Positions 33,020 to 43,477 are shown, numbered from the stretch's first letter. The stretch is DNA of 64,000 bases from Euglena gracilis (GCA_039621445.1 CP154955.1:32533417-32597416); one strand, 5' to 3'. The notes: generated by a model not told the origin, from the sequence alone. Made by a program: numbers and translations.

Positions 33020-33223
33020 TGCAGACTATTTGCTGACCCGATCACCTTACCAACTGCCGAACCGAATTCTGTATTCCTAATTTGAACTTTTCCCCTCGCA
33101 GACTGCTGGCTCTGGTTATGTCTTCAAATTGATGTGTGTTTACGTCTTTGGAACAATTGGGATATCAAAAAATTGTGAATCCGAGGATTTCAAGAAAAAC
33201 AAAAGAATATTCTGAGACGTCCA
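33020..33223 (+). repeat. 3' LTR of C
   Basis: 204 bp, TGCAGACTATTTGCTG...GAGACGTCCA, followed by ATGGG at 33224-33228, the second target copy. Confidence 0.93.
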
Positions 33224-33750
33224 ATGGGCAACATTTTTTCCGGAGGTTTCACAAATTGCATGAACAGGAATGGTAAATTGCTGATTCCAAGGCTGGCTGA
33301 CTGGAACTCCCACATCGTTTTTACCACCTGAAGACATAAAAATTTCTGAAGGAGAGGGTGAAGGAGGAGATGGAAGTATGATTCCTTGAAGTCTAACACC
33401 CCCCCAACAACCCTGTTGAAGTTAGGGGAATATTCCTGACGGATGGTCAGTTTGAATGGGGGGGCTGTGAAAAATGTGTTCAGTTTTTTACAACTTGTGA
33501 TCAAAAGATAGATTTCTGACTGCACCTGAGGATTCGTAATCACTTAAAATCTTGTTTGACAAACCAATTTCTTCTGTCCCATAGGATCTTGTGCTTTTTG
33601 ACAGGTTTGAAGGTAATGGGGAATCTGGTTGAATGCCTTCCAGCAGATTTCGACAGAGAAAAGGGTTTCCATGTTTTTTCCATCAGCACAGACTTTTCAC
33701 TAGTCTTTGGGGCATGGGGGTGTTCACCCCACTTTTTTCTCCTGCACTGA
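33224..33750 (-). pseudogene. RT N-terminal half of DIRS-like element B
   Basis: On the minus strand the frame gives KKLNTFFTAPPFKLTIRQEY, then VVGGVLDFKESYFHLLLHPL (compare A's KIDLNDAYFHIPLGP), LQVVKTMWEFQSASLGISNL and FMQFVKPPEKMLP, ending at the insertion point of C. The catalytic Asp of the DLKDAYFH motif is retained (LDFKESYF). Reading continues in frame at 17066 downward into YIDD. Confidence 0.85.
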
Positions 33751-34800
33751 ATCACGTGCTTTAGAGGGCGTGTTGGATGATAAATCTGCAGACTTTTGGG
33801 ACCCACCGTGGGCTTTTGTTATCCACTGGAGCCTGGATGGCCAGCTGGATGTTCATCCACATCCACGACCCTTGATTCCATAGAATCTGCCTTTGACCAG
33901 GCTCTTCCCCGCCATGGAGATGGTTATATGAGCTGCCGTAGCTCCTGTTGAGGGGCAGATTGTCCTTGCCACCTTTTCTTCTCCAATGTCTCCAACCTGT
34001 GCGGATGGGAAAATACACCTTGGAATATTTAGGGTTAATTGGTGTTTTACATGCTTCACTGATGTTCTGGACCGTTCTGTCCACTTGCAAATCTGCTGAA
34101 GTGAATAAAACGTTGCTGGACTCCATCGAAGCACCAGGAATGCTTTTACGCTTTCTTTCACGTAGGAGTTTAACTTCGGTCTCTGCCAAATACTAAAACA
34201 GTTGTTGACACAGCTGATGATAAGACGTGTCCCCTTGCTGCATCACAATGGGGTGCAAGTTTGCCAGCAGCCGCATGGCGTTCAGCATACGTTGTTGCAC
34301 ACCCTTCAAAAATTTCTCCACAACAGAACGACCATCCGCCTGATGATTGTTGTCTTCTGCCAGCTGTTTCAGTCCGGAGAATACTGGAACGTCGGTCAAG
34401 ACATGCCTCATATCCAGACGTTCACCTTGCTGAGCTTTCTGGACACAGAGTGCCAGGTCCGCTGGCAGATGTAGAGACCGTGCCTCCCAAGGCAGCCGTT
34501 CTTCTTCGTCCGCCTCGTCTCCTTCTTCCTCTGTGTCCACTGCATCGCTTTCGCCGTGGCTTCTGGCGGCGGGTCGTGTTCCTGACGCAGTTTCCTCGTT
34601 GAGTTCTTGCGCCCAGACACCGGAGAGATGGAAAGCAACGTCAGAACACTTGTCCGAAAACTCTGCAAGGGCCATCTCCGCGATGGCCACCTAGACGAAG
34701 CTGTACGGGAAGGAGTTCAGGTAGTCCACGAAGTTTGCACTGACCAGTGCCACTCCCCTACGTATTCGAATGGCTCTGGCGCAATTAATCGAGGTCCAGC
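33751..34800 (-). pseudogene. gag-like region of DIRS-like element B
   Basis: Minus-strand frames (34690-34193 and 34189-33761, with upstream open sequence back to about 34800) encode an acidic helical protein: MALAEFSDKCSDVAFHLSGV, EGDEADEEERLPWEARSLHL, PVFSGLKQLAEDNNHQADGR and RMLNAMRLLANLHPIVMQQG. The second frame follows with VDRTVQNISEACKTPINPKY and YGSSYNHLHGGEEPGQ. No zinc knuckle is visible. Position upstream of the RT and the absence of other matches suggest a DIRS gag. A stop and a shift near 34190 and an upstream TAG near 34697 break it. Confidence 0.6.
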
Positions 34801-34887
34801 CTCCGCCGTTACTAGAAGCATGCAAAGGGAACCAGGGGTAAAACACACCAGGCGCGACCATTTTTGGCCCATCTCAACTGGATTTTG

Positions 34888-35059
34888 TGTTCAGACAGTT
34901 CCACTCAAGGGTTGGGGGGCCTGGATCTACATTCTGGGAGAAAACTGCACAATTTTTGGGGAAACAATCAGGAGTGGCAAATAAATTTGAAGAACCTCTC
35001 AGCTGCAAAGGACACAATTTGATTCCTAACAAATCCAGGGGAGTCAATGGTCATTCAGG
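34888..35059 (+). pseudogene. RNase H left part of DIRS-like element G
   Basis: CSDSSTQGLGGLDLHSGRKL and INLKNLSAAKDTI align with A's HSDIRTHAWGGLDIHTGE and INVKELSAA. After an in-frame TGA comes NPGESMVIQ, where element F is inserted. The sequence resumes at 47556 with VDNQ, matching A's SLSVDNQ. G has head-to-head orientation with B's gag; 34800-34887 has no clear domain. Confidence 0.8.
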
Positions 35060-35785
35060 TGTGAGTCAGGGGTGCTGAGTGCCCTGGTAAGTTAGCTAAC
35101 CTCAGGAGCTAACCTTAAAAGCTAACCCAGGCGCCCACAGAACTAACCAGGGGACTAGACCCAACCAGGGGCCTACTGTTTCAATGATGAAACAATTAGG
35201 ATAATCCACTCCTAACTGAATTTTAACCTCTGACCACATTTTAACCACTGACTTTGCGACCTGATCCACAGGGCTCTGTCACTACTCGTCCTTACTCTAT
35301 CTGATTATCCATTTGCCATTGGCATATCTGGTTCAAATTTCAAGTCAATTCAAGTTTGTCAGTATTTTCATTGGAAGTGGAAGTTGATTATCCGTTCAAG
35401 TATTGGTCTTGTGATCTGAAGTGAAGTCTGAAGCAGGAGTTGTTGCTGCTGGGGCCTAAGAAGCGCCAGTTCGCCGGCACCGAAGACCGTTCAACGTCGT
35501 TTTGCACGTCGTTGCAAAACGACGTGCAATTTGAAGGCATTTCGCTGCTTTGAGCAAGACCTACAGGTGTTTTATACCCGATTGGTGACCGCCCAAGGAC
35601 CCACCCCACACCAACCCCAAAAAAGAAAAAGGTCATTTCAAACCACAGGAAATGAAACAATTTTTAACAAAGGCGGAGCGGGGAATTGAAATCCAACTGG
35701 GCAGGGTGATCGATCCTACGCGGGGACAGGGAAACCCCATGGACCTGAAACAAGCGGAGCAGCAAAGGGGGTTATCCCGTACAAA
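35060..35785 (+). repeat. 5' LTR of F
   Basis: Begins TGTGAGTCAGGGGTGC and ends near CCCGTACAAA (the last 2 bases are uncertain; a CA end would be at 35783). It carries a perfect 13-bp inverted repeat, ACGTCGTTTTGCA / TGCAAAACGACGT (35494-35525), where the 3' LTR has only a short unrelated stretch. An open frame (35652-35999) starts inside the LTR and crosses the primer site. Confidence 0.9.
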
Positions 35786-35797
35786 TGGTAGCAGAGG
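35786..35797 (+). promoter_or_regulatory. Primer binding site of F (initiator tRNA-Met type)
   Basis: TGGTAGCAGAGG immediately follows the LTR end and equals the complement of the 3' terminal 12 bases of the eukaryotic initiator tRNA-Met acceptor. Confidence 0.8.
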
Positions 35798-36038
35798 GTT
35801 TTTACCCATTTTCATTTCCCCCGAAGGCGGCTGGACTGAACAACAGGAAAATACCACAGAACCACAGGAATATGTCTCATCAGCCGTCGCTAGGTCGGCT
35901 GGTTCAGAGACAGATGTCAATTTCAATGACCCAGCAACAGGAATCACAATGACAGAATTCACAAGGACCGCCACAGAAAACTTGCAATGGAACCAGTAAC
36001 CTGAACAATGGGAGTACGACACAGAAACGACCACAGAC

Positions 36039-36716
36039 ATGGCCAGGACCCTGGAGTGCGACATTTACATTGCACAATTGTCACGGATGACAATTGCAAT
36101 GGTCGAAATGGAACAAGATGGGGAACAGAACCCCAGGACACAGACTCCAGAGGAAACAGGGACAACACAGTTCACTGACACCGAAGACCAAAAACTGGGA
36201 TACATCTACCAGGAAACACAGCCACTGCAGCTGACATTCCACTCAGAACCCAGCACAGACACTCAGAACCAACTGTTGAGCCTGGAAGCGGCAAGACAGA
36301 GCCCGAACGAAGACCACTTCCAGGTCAACGGTGCAGGGCTGGAGGAATCTGAGGCGGAATCAGAACATTACGACTGGTTCGCCGACACAAACCGGTGGTC
36401 CAGTTTCGTACAGAACATGACGGAATTCCAGCAAGAAATCCAAACTTTCAGGCGATCCACTGAGTTTGTAAATCAGAAAACCACCGAGGAGATTCAACGA
36501 CTTCAAAACACCACGGAACTGCAGTTTACACGCTTGGAACAGCAGCTGATTACACAGGGGGAACGGACAGAAGGGTTGGTGTGGCGACCAGAAGGCGGGT
36601 ATGAAGAGCTGTCCACAAACTTGGCCACGGAAACTGATCTTGGAGGTGATGGTGACGAATCAAAACCGACTGTACCAGGGACACTTTGAGAACCTGGGAC
36701 AACAGATTCGGGACCT
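36039..36716 (+). pseudogene. F gag N-terminal frame
   Basis: 216-codon frame, MARTLECDIYIAQLSRMTIA..., rich in Gln, Glu and Thr, with a predicted helix FVQNMTEFQQEIQTFRRSTE. No known domain. Its helical Gln/Glu/Asn character continues in the next frame, so the two are probably one original gag N-terminus split by a shift near 36690. Confidence 0.55.
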
Positions 36717-38290
36717 GAAGGTGATTGCTGGGCTGCTGGACGAAAAAAATTAACGGGTTCCAGGGTTTGCTGCAAGTGGCAGGGGGAAGCACACAGACCC
36801 AGGGGCAATACCTCAGAGGATTACTCGGTCAGCAGAAACAAAACGAGCAGGTGCTACAAGAATTGCAGATGCGGAGGCAGAAGGTCGAACAGACAATGGC
36901 TGGGTTGGCTGAAAGTCAACGGGAGGTGAAATCACGGGAGGCAGAGGCAGAATGCCAGGTTGGGACGTTTGCAGGCAACTGTGACGAGTCGCTGAAAGAA
37001 CTGAACCACAGGGTTCAACAAACACAAGAACATTTTACCAAGGCAATGAAAGGCCTGAACACAAGGGTGGAACAACTGTTCAAGGGGCAACGGGACCAAA
37101 CACTGGAACAGCGGATGAACAAACATTCACAGGAAGTCATCACCTTGACCAGACGTACGGATGCACTGGCCTCGAACGATGAAAACAAAAGAAGATTTGA
37201 CCGCCTGAACCAGGAAAAGACAGGGCTGGGACGCAAAGTGGAGGAATCAGCCCAAACCTTCAGAAGGGTGCTCGGAGAATTCCAAAAAGGGGTTTTCAAG
37301 ACTGGGTCACAGGAAGCCAGTGACCAGGCCAGGTGGATCGACATGTCATCCACACTGGCACAGACGGTGAACAAGGTGGGACGGTTGGAGGCACATCTGA
37401 CGGACATCACCACACGAACAACACGGAAAGAGACGCAAGACTCTGGAATTTGGCGGCAACAGTGTAGAACGCTGAACGCTGAGTTCCACAGTCAGAACCA
37501 ACTGTGGCAAACCAAATGGGAGGCAACTGAGAAACGACTAAACGAACTGACTGAACTGACACAAAAGACAAAAGAAAGTTTTGAAAAATCTCAATCTTAT
37601 TCTTTCTCAGCAGCCTGTAGCTTTCCTGGCGACAGGCGCCAACAGGGGACGTGGGAAACCCCAGAAACCCCAGCCCCCGGGCCAGTGGGCCAGGTGTCCA
37701 GACGGACAACGGAACCACCAAACGGTAAGGGGCAAACCCAAGAACCCCAGGCCCACCCACAGCCATCACGGGGCAGGGGCTGGCATCTGGGCCCCAGCCG
37801 GAGGCTTGGGCAGAACTGACGGGGTTGGGGGGACCCAGCCAGCGGCCCCAGCCCCACAGCCAGCAGCCTCGGCCCCACAGCCAGTGACCCCAACGGGGGT
37901 CTGGGGGCCCCAAAGCCCCCTCACACAGCCCAGGGAGGGGACCCGAGGACCCCAAGGACAGCTTCGGGAGTGGACCCGAGGACCCCGAGAACCTGTGCCA
38001 GGTGTGGGTTGTGACCTCCCTTACCTTAAAACCCTAATGGTGCAAACGGTACAAGCGAATTTAAAAAACTTTCAATCCGACAGGACCACCCCGTGTCAAA
38101 GACCCAACCCCCCAAACCCCAACCTGTGTTTGAACTTTCAGCAGACGCCCAACCTTTTCAACCCCGACCGAAACCGACAGACCGAATGCTGGAACACCAG
38201 CAGCGACAGGAGAGGTAACTGTTGGAAATCAAAAACATGATGCAACAGCAGAGTCAGCAACGGGAAAACACAGGTCCCAGCCAGATTTCA
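36717..38290 (+). pseudogene. F gag coiled-coil and Pro/Gln-rich region
   Basis: The frame 36725-37819 is a long heptad-like helix (VLQELQMRRQKVEQTMAGLA, ELNHRVQQTQEHFTKAMKGL, RLNELTELTQKTKESFEKSQ), about 280 residues of probable coiled coil, unusually long for a retrotransposon gag. It is followed in overlapping frames (37581-38240) by Pro/Gln/Gly-rich sequence containing repeated PQPAAPAPQPAA-like units. It may drive particle assembly; no homologue is recognised. Confidence 0.6.
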
Positions 38291-38295
38291 CAGCC

Positions 38296-39842
38296 GTGAA
38301 CGCAGGATTTGTTCACATGGGTGACAGAAGAAAACCCAGGGCCACAAAACACAGCAGGTCCCCAAATCGGCAGCGCATTCACACCCATTTTTCATGTGGG
38401 GGCAGAAACGGTTGTCGCCCCAGTGGCAGCACAGGCTGCCCCCTCCATTGGGCTGCTGATGGGACCAGCAGGTGCAGCCATGACAAAAGTCCTGGTCAGA
38501 CCGCTCCTCCAAGGAAATTTTGCGATTCTTCTGGAAATTTCCCATTTACCTGAACCGATTGTCAGCCGGACAGGGACCCCTCACAGATGACATGAAACTA
38601 ACAATTTTGGAGGGAAGCCTTGACGAGACGGGGCGGCTGGAGCTCCAGCGACGACAAGAACGGGGAGAACAAATCAGGTTTCAGTAATTTTGGAATTGGC
38701 TCTGCCAAAAGTACGAAGGGGACACCCAGCTGGCAATAAAGGAGGAGCTGAAAAACCTGAAACCCAGGTGTGATGGAAAACTGACTCTGGGGGCATGGAG
38801 GGAGTTTGAAGCACGCTTCAAACTGCTCTACAGTCGGTTGGAACACCCCTGCACAGACGATGCATATGCATTGGTCGCTGAACGGATGCCTGAAATGATG
38901 CGCAGAAACTGCATTCGTGAACAAGACAGGAGGAACCAAGACAGACCCACCCCGAAATTGAAGGGGCTGACAAACGTACCTGGGGTCCCATACGGAACCA
39001 GGGAAGACGTTACAAGACTAGTGGCAGCCACACCTGGGGCTGACGAAAGGTTCCTCGTGGCAACCGACGGAACTGATTTCATCATCAGCCTGAACGGCAG
39101 CAGGGCGTCCCAGCTGCTGATGATGAAGAACGGCACAGCCCTGGCCTCAGGACACCAACCCAGATTCACAGTGGTACAAACAAAGCTGTCCCTGGAGGAG
39201 ATGTTTGCAAAGGTGGAAACAGAACTGAGATGTCATGAACAACCTGACACGTTCGGAAAGAATTTCGGGGGGTGGCAGAACCAGCCACGGGAACATCGAT
39301 CAAGATCCAGTGACAAAAGGGGGTATGTCCGGGAGGTGAAAGAAAACAATTCATCTCGACCCAGAAGAGAAACGCCCCCACCTGCCCGTTCCCGTTCAAA
39401 ATCCCCAAAACCCAGACCACCAACTCCGGAAAAGGAAAGGCAGCCTTCGGGTGCCCCACAACCCCAGCCCCCAGCCACCTACAATCAGGGACAGAGTCAA
39501 AACCAGGCCCAAAATTGGACAGGCTGGACCACTGTGGATTACAGCAAGGGGAAAGGGAAAGGCAAGGGATAGGGTTCGTATCCTGACCAAGGCAAGGGAA
39601 AAGGGTCTAGGAAGGGGAGCGGGAAGGGAAATTCAGGAAAGGCACAACCGTCCTGGCAGTCGACACAGAACTCTGGGACAGCCGGACAGCCCAGATACGT
39701 ACCACCTCCAGATGAAGGACGGTGTTACTACTGTGAACAGCCGGGAAATTTCAAACCGGAGTGTCCACAGCCACCGCGGTGGACAGAGAAAACGGCAGCA
39801 CCACAGACTGGACAGCAGGTTGCTGCCCATGGGCAGAAGTGA
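38296..39842 (+). pseudogene. F capsid-like gag and zinc knuckle
   Basis: A short frame (38309-38590) with TWVTEENPGPQNTAG and an Ala/Gly/Pro-rich hydrophobic run precedes a capsid-like frame from about 38590: KLTILEGSLDETGRLELQRR, one TAA, then LTLGAWREFEARFKLLYSRL and CTDDAYALVAERMPEMMRRN. A basic Ser/Arg/Pro tail and Lys/Gly repeats follow. After one TAG (39570-39572) the same frame reaches CYYCEQPGNFKPEC at about 39723, a CCHC-type knuckle in which the His is replaced by Asn. The frame ends near 39842. Confidence 0.7.
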
Positions 39843-39854
39843 AGCACCTGCGGT

Positions 39855-40660
39855 ATGGAGGGAAGGGACGAGAGGGGCGACTCCCTGAGTAAACAAACCG
39901 GACAGAGAGACATAAAGGAGCCACTACCGCAGCAGAAACAGCGAACGGTGGGAGGTAAGGGATCCAGGGGTTCAGACCAGAAAACACAAAAAAACAGACA
40001 AAGACAAAACACAAAGACTCAGGTGCCACGGCAGGAGGCTAGCTGCAGTTTTTGGCGGGCAACCACCCGTTGGATCACCAACCAGTACTACGTGCAGGAC
40101 AGTTTTGTGAAAAAAATAATCTCACATTTCGGTTTGCAACCACAGGTGGATGCATTCGCCACAGAACAGGACAAGCGGTTCATGCGTTGGTGGGGACCAG
40201 ACAGCCCACACGGCACAGATTCCTTCCAAAAAAATTGGCAGGGCAGCCTCCTGTGGATCAACCCACCGTTCGACAAAATCCCAGAAGTGATCAAAAAAAT
40301 TCAGACAGACCAGGCCCACGCGGTTTTGGTGGTACCTCAATGGAAACACAGAGTTTGGTACCCACAGGCCAAAAAACTGGCTCTCGTGTCAATAACTTTC
40401 CCCTCAAAAACAGAATTTTTTGGCAGGGTCGACAAGGGTTGCAGGGAAACACAGAGGCCGGTGGAGGTGCTGCTGGTGTGTGGCCACACGGAACGCTGTG
40501 ATTACCTGACGGGCTTCCACCAGCACATGACCCCCCTACACCCAAAGTCCAAGGTCAACTTTGGGACAGTGCAACACGTTCCACCTTTGGAGACAGGGGA
40601 GGGGGGTGAGCACCAGCCACTGGGAAAAACAGACCTGCCGGGGAAAAACGTTTTGGACCG
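39855..40660 (+). CDS. Dam-like (N6-adenine) methyltransferase domain of F
   Basis: After a ~65-residue basic, Gln/Lys-rich lead the frame reads VKKIISHFGLQPQVDAFATE, RFMRWWGPDSPHGTDSF, then SLLWINPPFDKIPEVIKKIQ with NPPF at 40260-40271, HAVLVVPQWKHRVWYPQAK, and EVLLVCGHTERCDYL. The D-x-F-A block, NPPF and the following PxW strand correspond to DVDLFANHRNF, NPPF and CPDWGDCYW in D. This supports a Dam-like fold with motif IV intact. It lies directly upstream of a second methyltransferase domain in the same open frame. Whether it still binds SAM or DNA cannot be told from sequence. Confidence 0.8.
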
Positions 40661-40669
40661 TTCAGCAGA

Positions 40670-41290
40670 ACCGAAACTGAAGATGCTGGACCTTTTCTGT
40701 GGTACCATGTCGGTGGGCCAAGCATACGAAAAAATTGGGTTTCAGGTGGTGACAGTGGACCTGGACCCCAAGTGGCAGGCAGATTTTCAGGTGGATGTCT
40801 TGACGTGGGACTACCAAAATGTTTTGAAACCTGTGGAATTCCACACGGTGGTCAGTGGGGTTCCCTGCACGGAATCAGCCTGGCACTCACAACCAGACCA
40901 AGACAGTTGGAGAAGGGGGACGCATTTGCCAAAAAGGCCCTGGAGATCATGAAATTTCTGCGACCGTAGAAATGGTGGCTGAAAAACCCCAGAAATAGGT
41001 ACCTCAGACACAGGGAGTACATGAAAACATATCCATTTTCTGATATGGATTATTGTCAATACTCCGACTGGAGGTACAAAAAGCCAACACTAATCTGGGG
41101 CAGCCCAGATATCCTGCAAGTGCAGGGAAAGCTGTGTGACGGGAGAACATGTCCCAACCTGATCCCGGGGCAGAAGGGTCACCGGGTGAAAATCTCCGAC
41201 ACGGCGAGTATTTCCAGAAACAAAAAGTATCGAATTCCAGAAAAACTGATCAAAGATTTGGCTGGTTGGAAAGAGGAACAAAACACACGG
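40670..41290 (+). pseudogene. C5-cytosine-methyltransferase-like domain of F
   Basis: In the same frame as the Dam-like domain the sequence continues KMLDLFCGTMSVGQAYEKIG (SAM-binding motif I), VVTVDLDPKWQADFQVDVLT (motifs II/III) and VVSGVPCTESAW (motif IV with the catalytic Cys at 40866-40868). A frameshift near 40875 and a TAG at 40967 follow. In the new frame come LEIMKFLRP, KWWLKNPRNRYL (motif VI, where the usual Glu of ENP is Lys, codon 40982-40984), DMDYCQYSDWRYKKPTLIWG and the tail. Family members methylate cytosine in DNA. Here the catalytic Cys is kept, but the motif VI Glu is lost and the frame is broken. Related enzymes occur in phages, bacteria and some algal retrotransposons. 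Confidence 0.78.
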
Positions 41291-41329
41291 GAGCCTGCGG
41301 CACAGCCAAAAATCTCACGGAGGCACCAT

Positions 41330-41746
41330 GAAAACGTTCACCTGCCAAAACGGTTGCTTGGGCCAGCATCTGAACGACTGTTGGGACAGGTGGTGAAACG
41401 GGGGAAGTTCAAGCAGCTTCTGCTTGGCATTCGTGCGGTCTGCACGAATGGTGAAACGGTGGACCTGAAGGCCCTCGTGGACACAGGGGCCCAAACCAAC
41501 CTGATCAGAAAATACCCTCTACCCCCAGGAGCCTTCACGGTGTCAAACGACCCCTTGGCCCTCGTTACTGCCGACGGCACGCGGATGGGGGGAGGGTTGC
41601 ATGAAACGACACTGACACTGAAATTCACAGCCCAGATTTTCAACCAGGACAAAACAAAGGAATGCACAACCACAGGGACCTTCCACGACGCGGCAATCCA
41701 GGTGGATGCCATCTTGGGGTATACCTGGATGCATTGCTCCTGCTAA
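41330..41746 (+). pseudogene. Aspartic protease of F
   Basis: Continues the frame of the C5-like domain: GKFKQLLLGIRAVCTNGETV, then the active site ALVDTGAQTNLIRKYPLPPG (about 41473), LALVTADGTRMGGG, and AIQVDAILGYTWM near the end. This is a typical retropepsin order (DTGA, then ILG). It ends at TAA 41744-41746. The protease lies after both methyltransferase domains, whereas in D it lies before its single Dam-like domain. Confidence 0.85.
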
Positions 41747-41921
41747 CAAGTCGGAAAGGAGTAAGAGAACGGGAACAGGGTGACAGAAAAATTTTGAAAG
41801 GAATAAACAAAGTGCGGGCCATGAATCTGCAGGTGCCTGCAGAAGCAGGTGAAACGGAAGAATTTTTGTTTGAGGAGGAGACGGTTTTGTAAAAATTGGC
41901 CCAGAAAATGGAAACTGAAAA

Positions 41922-42764
41922 ATGCAAAGGAGTGATGGCCAAGGGATCCAAGGAGTGATCGCCGTGCCTGAAGGGCAGGCTGTGGAAGGGGACAGGGTGG
42001 CAGATTTGGTCGCAAAGCTGCGCAAAGACTACGAGAGAGTGGTGTTGAGTGACAAGATCTACCCCAACCCCCCTGAATGTGGTCCACTGGGTTTCGGGAA
42101 AATAGAACTCAAGCCTGGGACTGTGGCAAAAAAACAAAGACCCATCCACATGACCGGAGAACGCCGACAAGCACTCCTGGACATCGACGAGTGGGTTAGG
42201 GATGAAAAAGTGGAGGATGGGAGAAGTGACTGGTCCAGCCCCACGTTCGTGGTTGCAAAGAAAGGGTGAAAGTGGAGGGGGGTGGTGGATTTCAGGGCCC
42301 TGAACGAGGCCACGGTGACAGACGAACACCCCCTCCCCCGGATCGAAGACATCCTGCTCCAACAGGGTCAACGGGCAATGTACAGTGTGTTGGACCTAAA
42401 GGATGCTTTCCACGAGGTACCCATGAGAAAGGAATCCCGACCCTACACCTGCTGTAGTACACCAAGAGGAACGAAGCAGTGGAAAGTAGTGGTGATGGGG
42501 ATGAAAAACGGAGTCCCAATTTTCCAGAGGCTCATTGAATACAGCCTGGAGAAGGTTGCAGACATTTCCAACCCCTACGTAGATGACATCATCGTAGGCA
42601 CAGTTTGGCAGGGAACGGAAGAGGCAACGATCCTCCAACACGACAAGGACATTCACAGAGTCATGGAGGCACTCAAGAAACAGCTGCTCGTAGCCGACAT
42701 CAAAACATGTAAGTTTTCTGTGCATGAAGTGGAATTCTGCGGACACATTTTTGGGGGAGGATAA
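41922..42764 (+). pseudogene. Reverse transcriptase of F
   Basis: A linker (41662-41892 in another frame) leads to GPLGFGKIELKPGTVAKKQR, SDWSSPTFVVAKKG and, after an in-frame TGA (42267-42269), VDFRALNEATVTDEHPLPRI, YSVLDLKDAFHEVPMRKES, GMKNGVPIFQRLIEYSLEKV, catalytic YVDD at 42576-42587 (NPYVDDIIVG), and CKFSVHEVEFCGHIFGGG. Standard Ty3/gypsy RT motifs with YVDD, unlike FFDD in C and D. Stops at 42267 and 42762 lie in one otherwise continuous frame. Confidence 0.88.
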
Positions 42765-43477
42765 CGAAAACCAGCCCCAGGAAAACTAATGGCCCTGGAC
42801 AAGTGGGAAGAACGGAAAACCATCACAGCCCTCCGTGCATTCCTGGGATTCACCAACTACTACTCCTCCTACATCCCAGGATACGCGGAGTTGGCAGCGG
42901 ATCTGATGGGAAAACTCAAGACGAAGAAAGGACTGGGAAAAAAGGGGAGCCAGATGCCTGTGTTTTTCGGGGAGAAGGAACACAAGGCGTTCCAGGGCAT
43001 CAAGGACAAACTGTTGGGCAGCCTCAAACTGCAAACGGTCAACCCCGACAAGCCATTCATGCTCCGAGTGGATGCCAGTGGCAGGGCTGTGGGGGCTGCC
43101 CTGGAGCAGTTTGTGGAGGATGGTCTGGGGAAACCGACACCACAACGGCACAGACCAAGAAAACTGCCCCAGTGGCGTGTTGTTCACGGAAATCGGCACC
43201 GGGACAGATCAGGACTGGGACACCACGGGACAAGGAAACATACGCGGTGATCCTGGCCCTTCAGAAATGGGCCTCGTGGATCGGTATGCAACCGGTGCTG
43301 GTCCTGACCGATCACAAAGCAATCGAATCCTGGGCCACAGAAAACCTGGACACAGCCACAGGGTTGTCGGGACGTAGGGCCAGATGGCACGAACTACAAA
43401 AATTGAAGCACGGGGCCTGGTACAGGCAGTTGGCCCTCACGAGCAGGTGGCAGGTCACGGCGGGGCAGTGTGAGTGA
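42765..43477 (+). pseudogene. RNase H of F
   Basis: Same frame as the RT: ALRAFLGFTNYYSSYIPGYA, then PFMLRVDASGRAVGAALEQF (catalytic Asp). After a shift near 43170 the frame reads RDKETYAVILALQKWASWIG and VLVLTDHKAIESWATENL. The Asp, Glu and Asp of the active site are present across the two frames. It ends QVTAGQCE at TGA 43475-43477. Confidence 0.85.

Larger units (their letters stand above)
17067..33223 (+). mobile_element. LTR retrotransposon C (chromodomain Ty3/gypsy)
   Basis: Two ~205-bp LTRs bounded by TG...CA flank gag, a Dam-like domain, RT, RNase H, integrase and chromodomain, all on the + strand, with 5-bp target duplications ATGGG. The LTRs differ at only about six or seven positions (~97% identical), suggesting a fairly recent insertion, yet the coding region has many frameshifts and lacks the zinc knuckle and protease. 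Without the nested element D it is about 6.2 kb. It inserted into the RT gene of DIRS-like element B. Confidence 0.9.

Noticed and set aside
39855-41290. Bacterial contamination or a host methyltransferase gene
   Set aside because: Both domains lie inside one LTR element, in order with gag, protease, RT and chromodomain, with target duplications outside.
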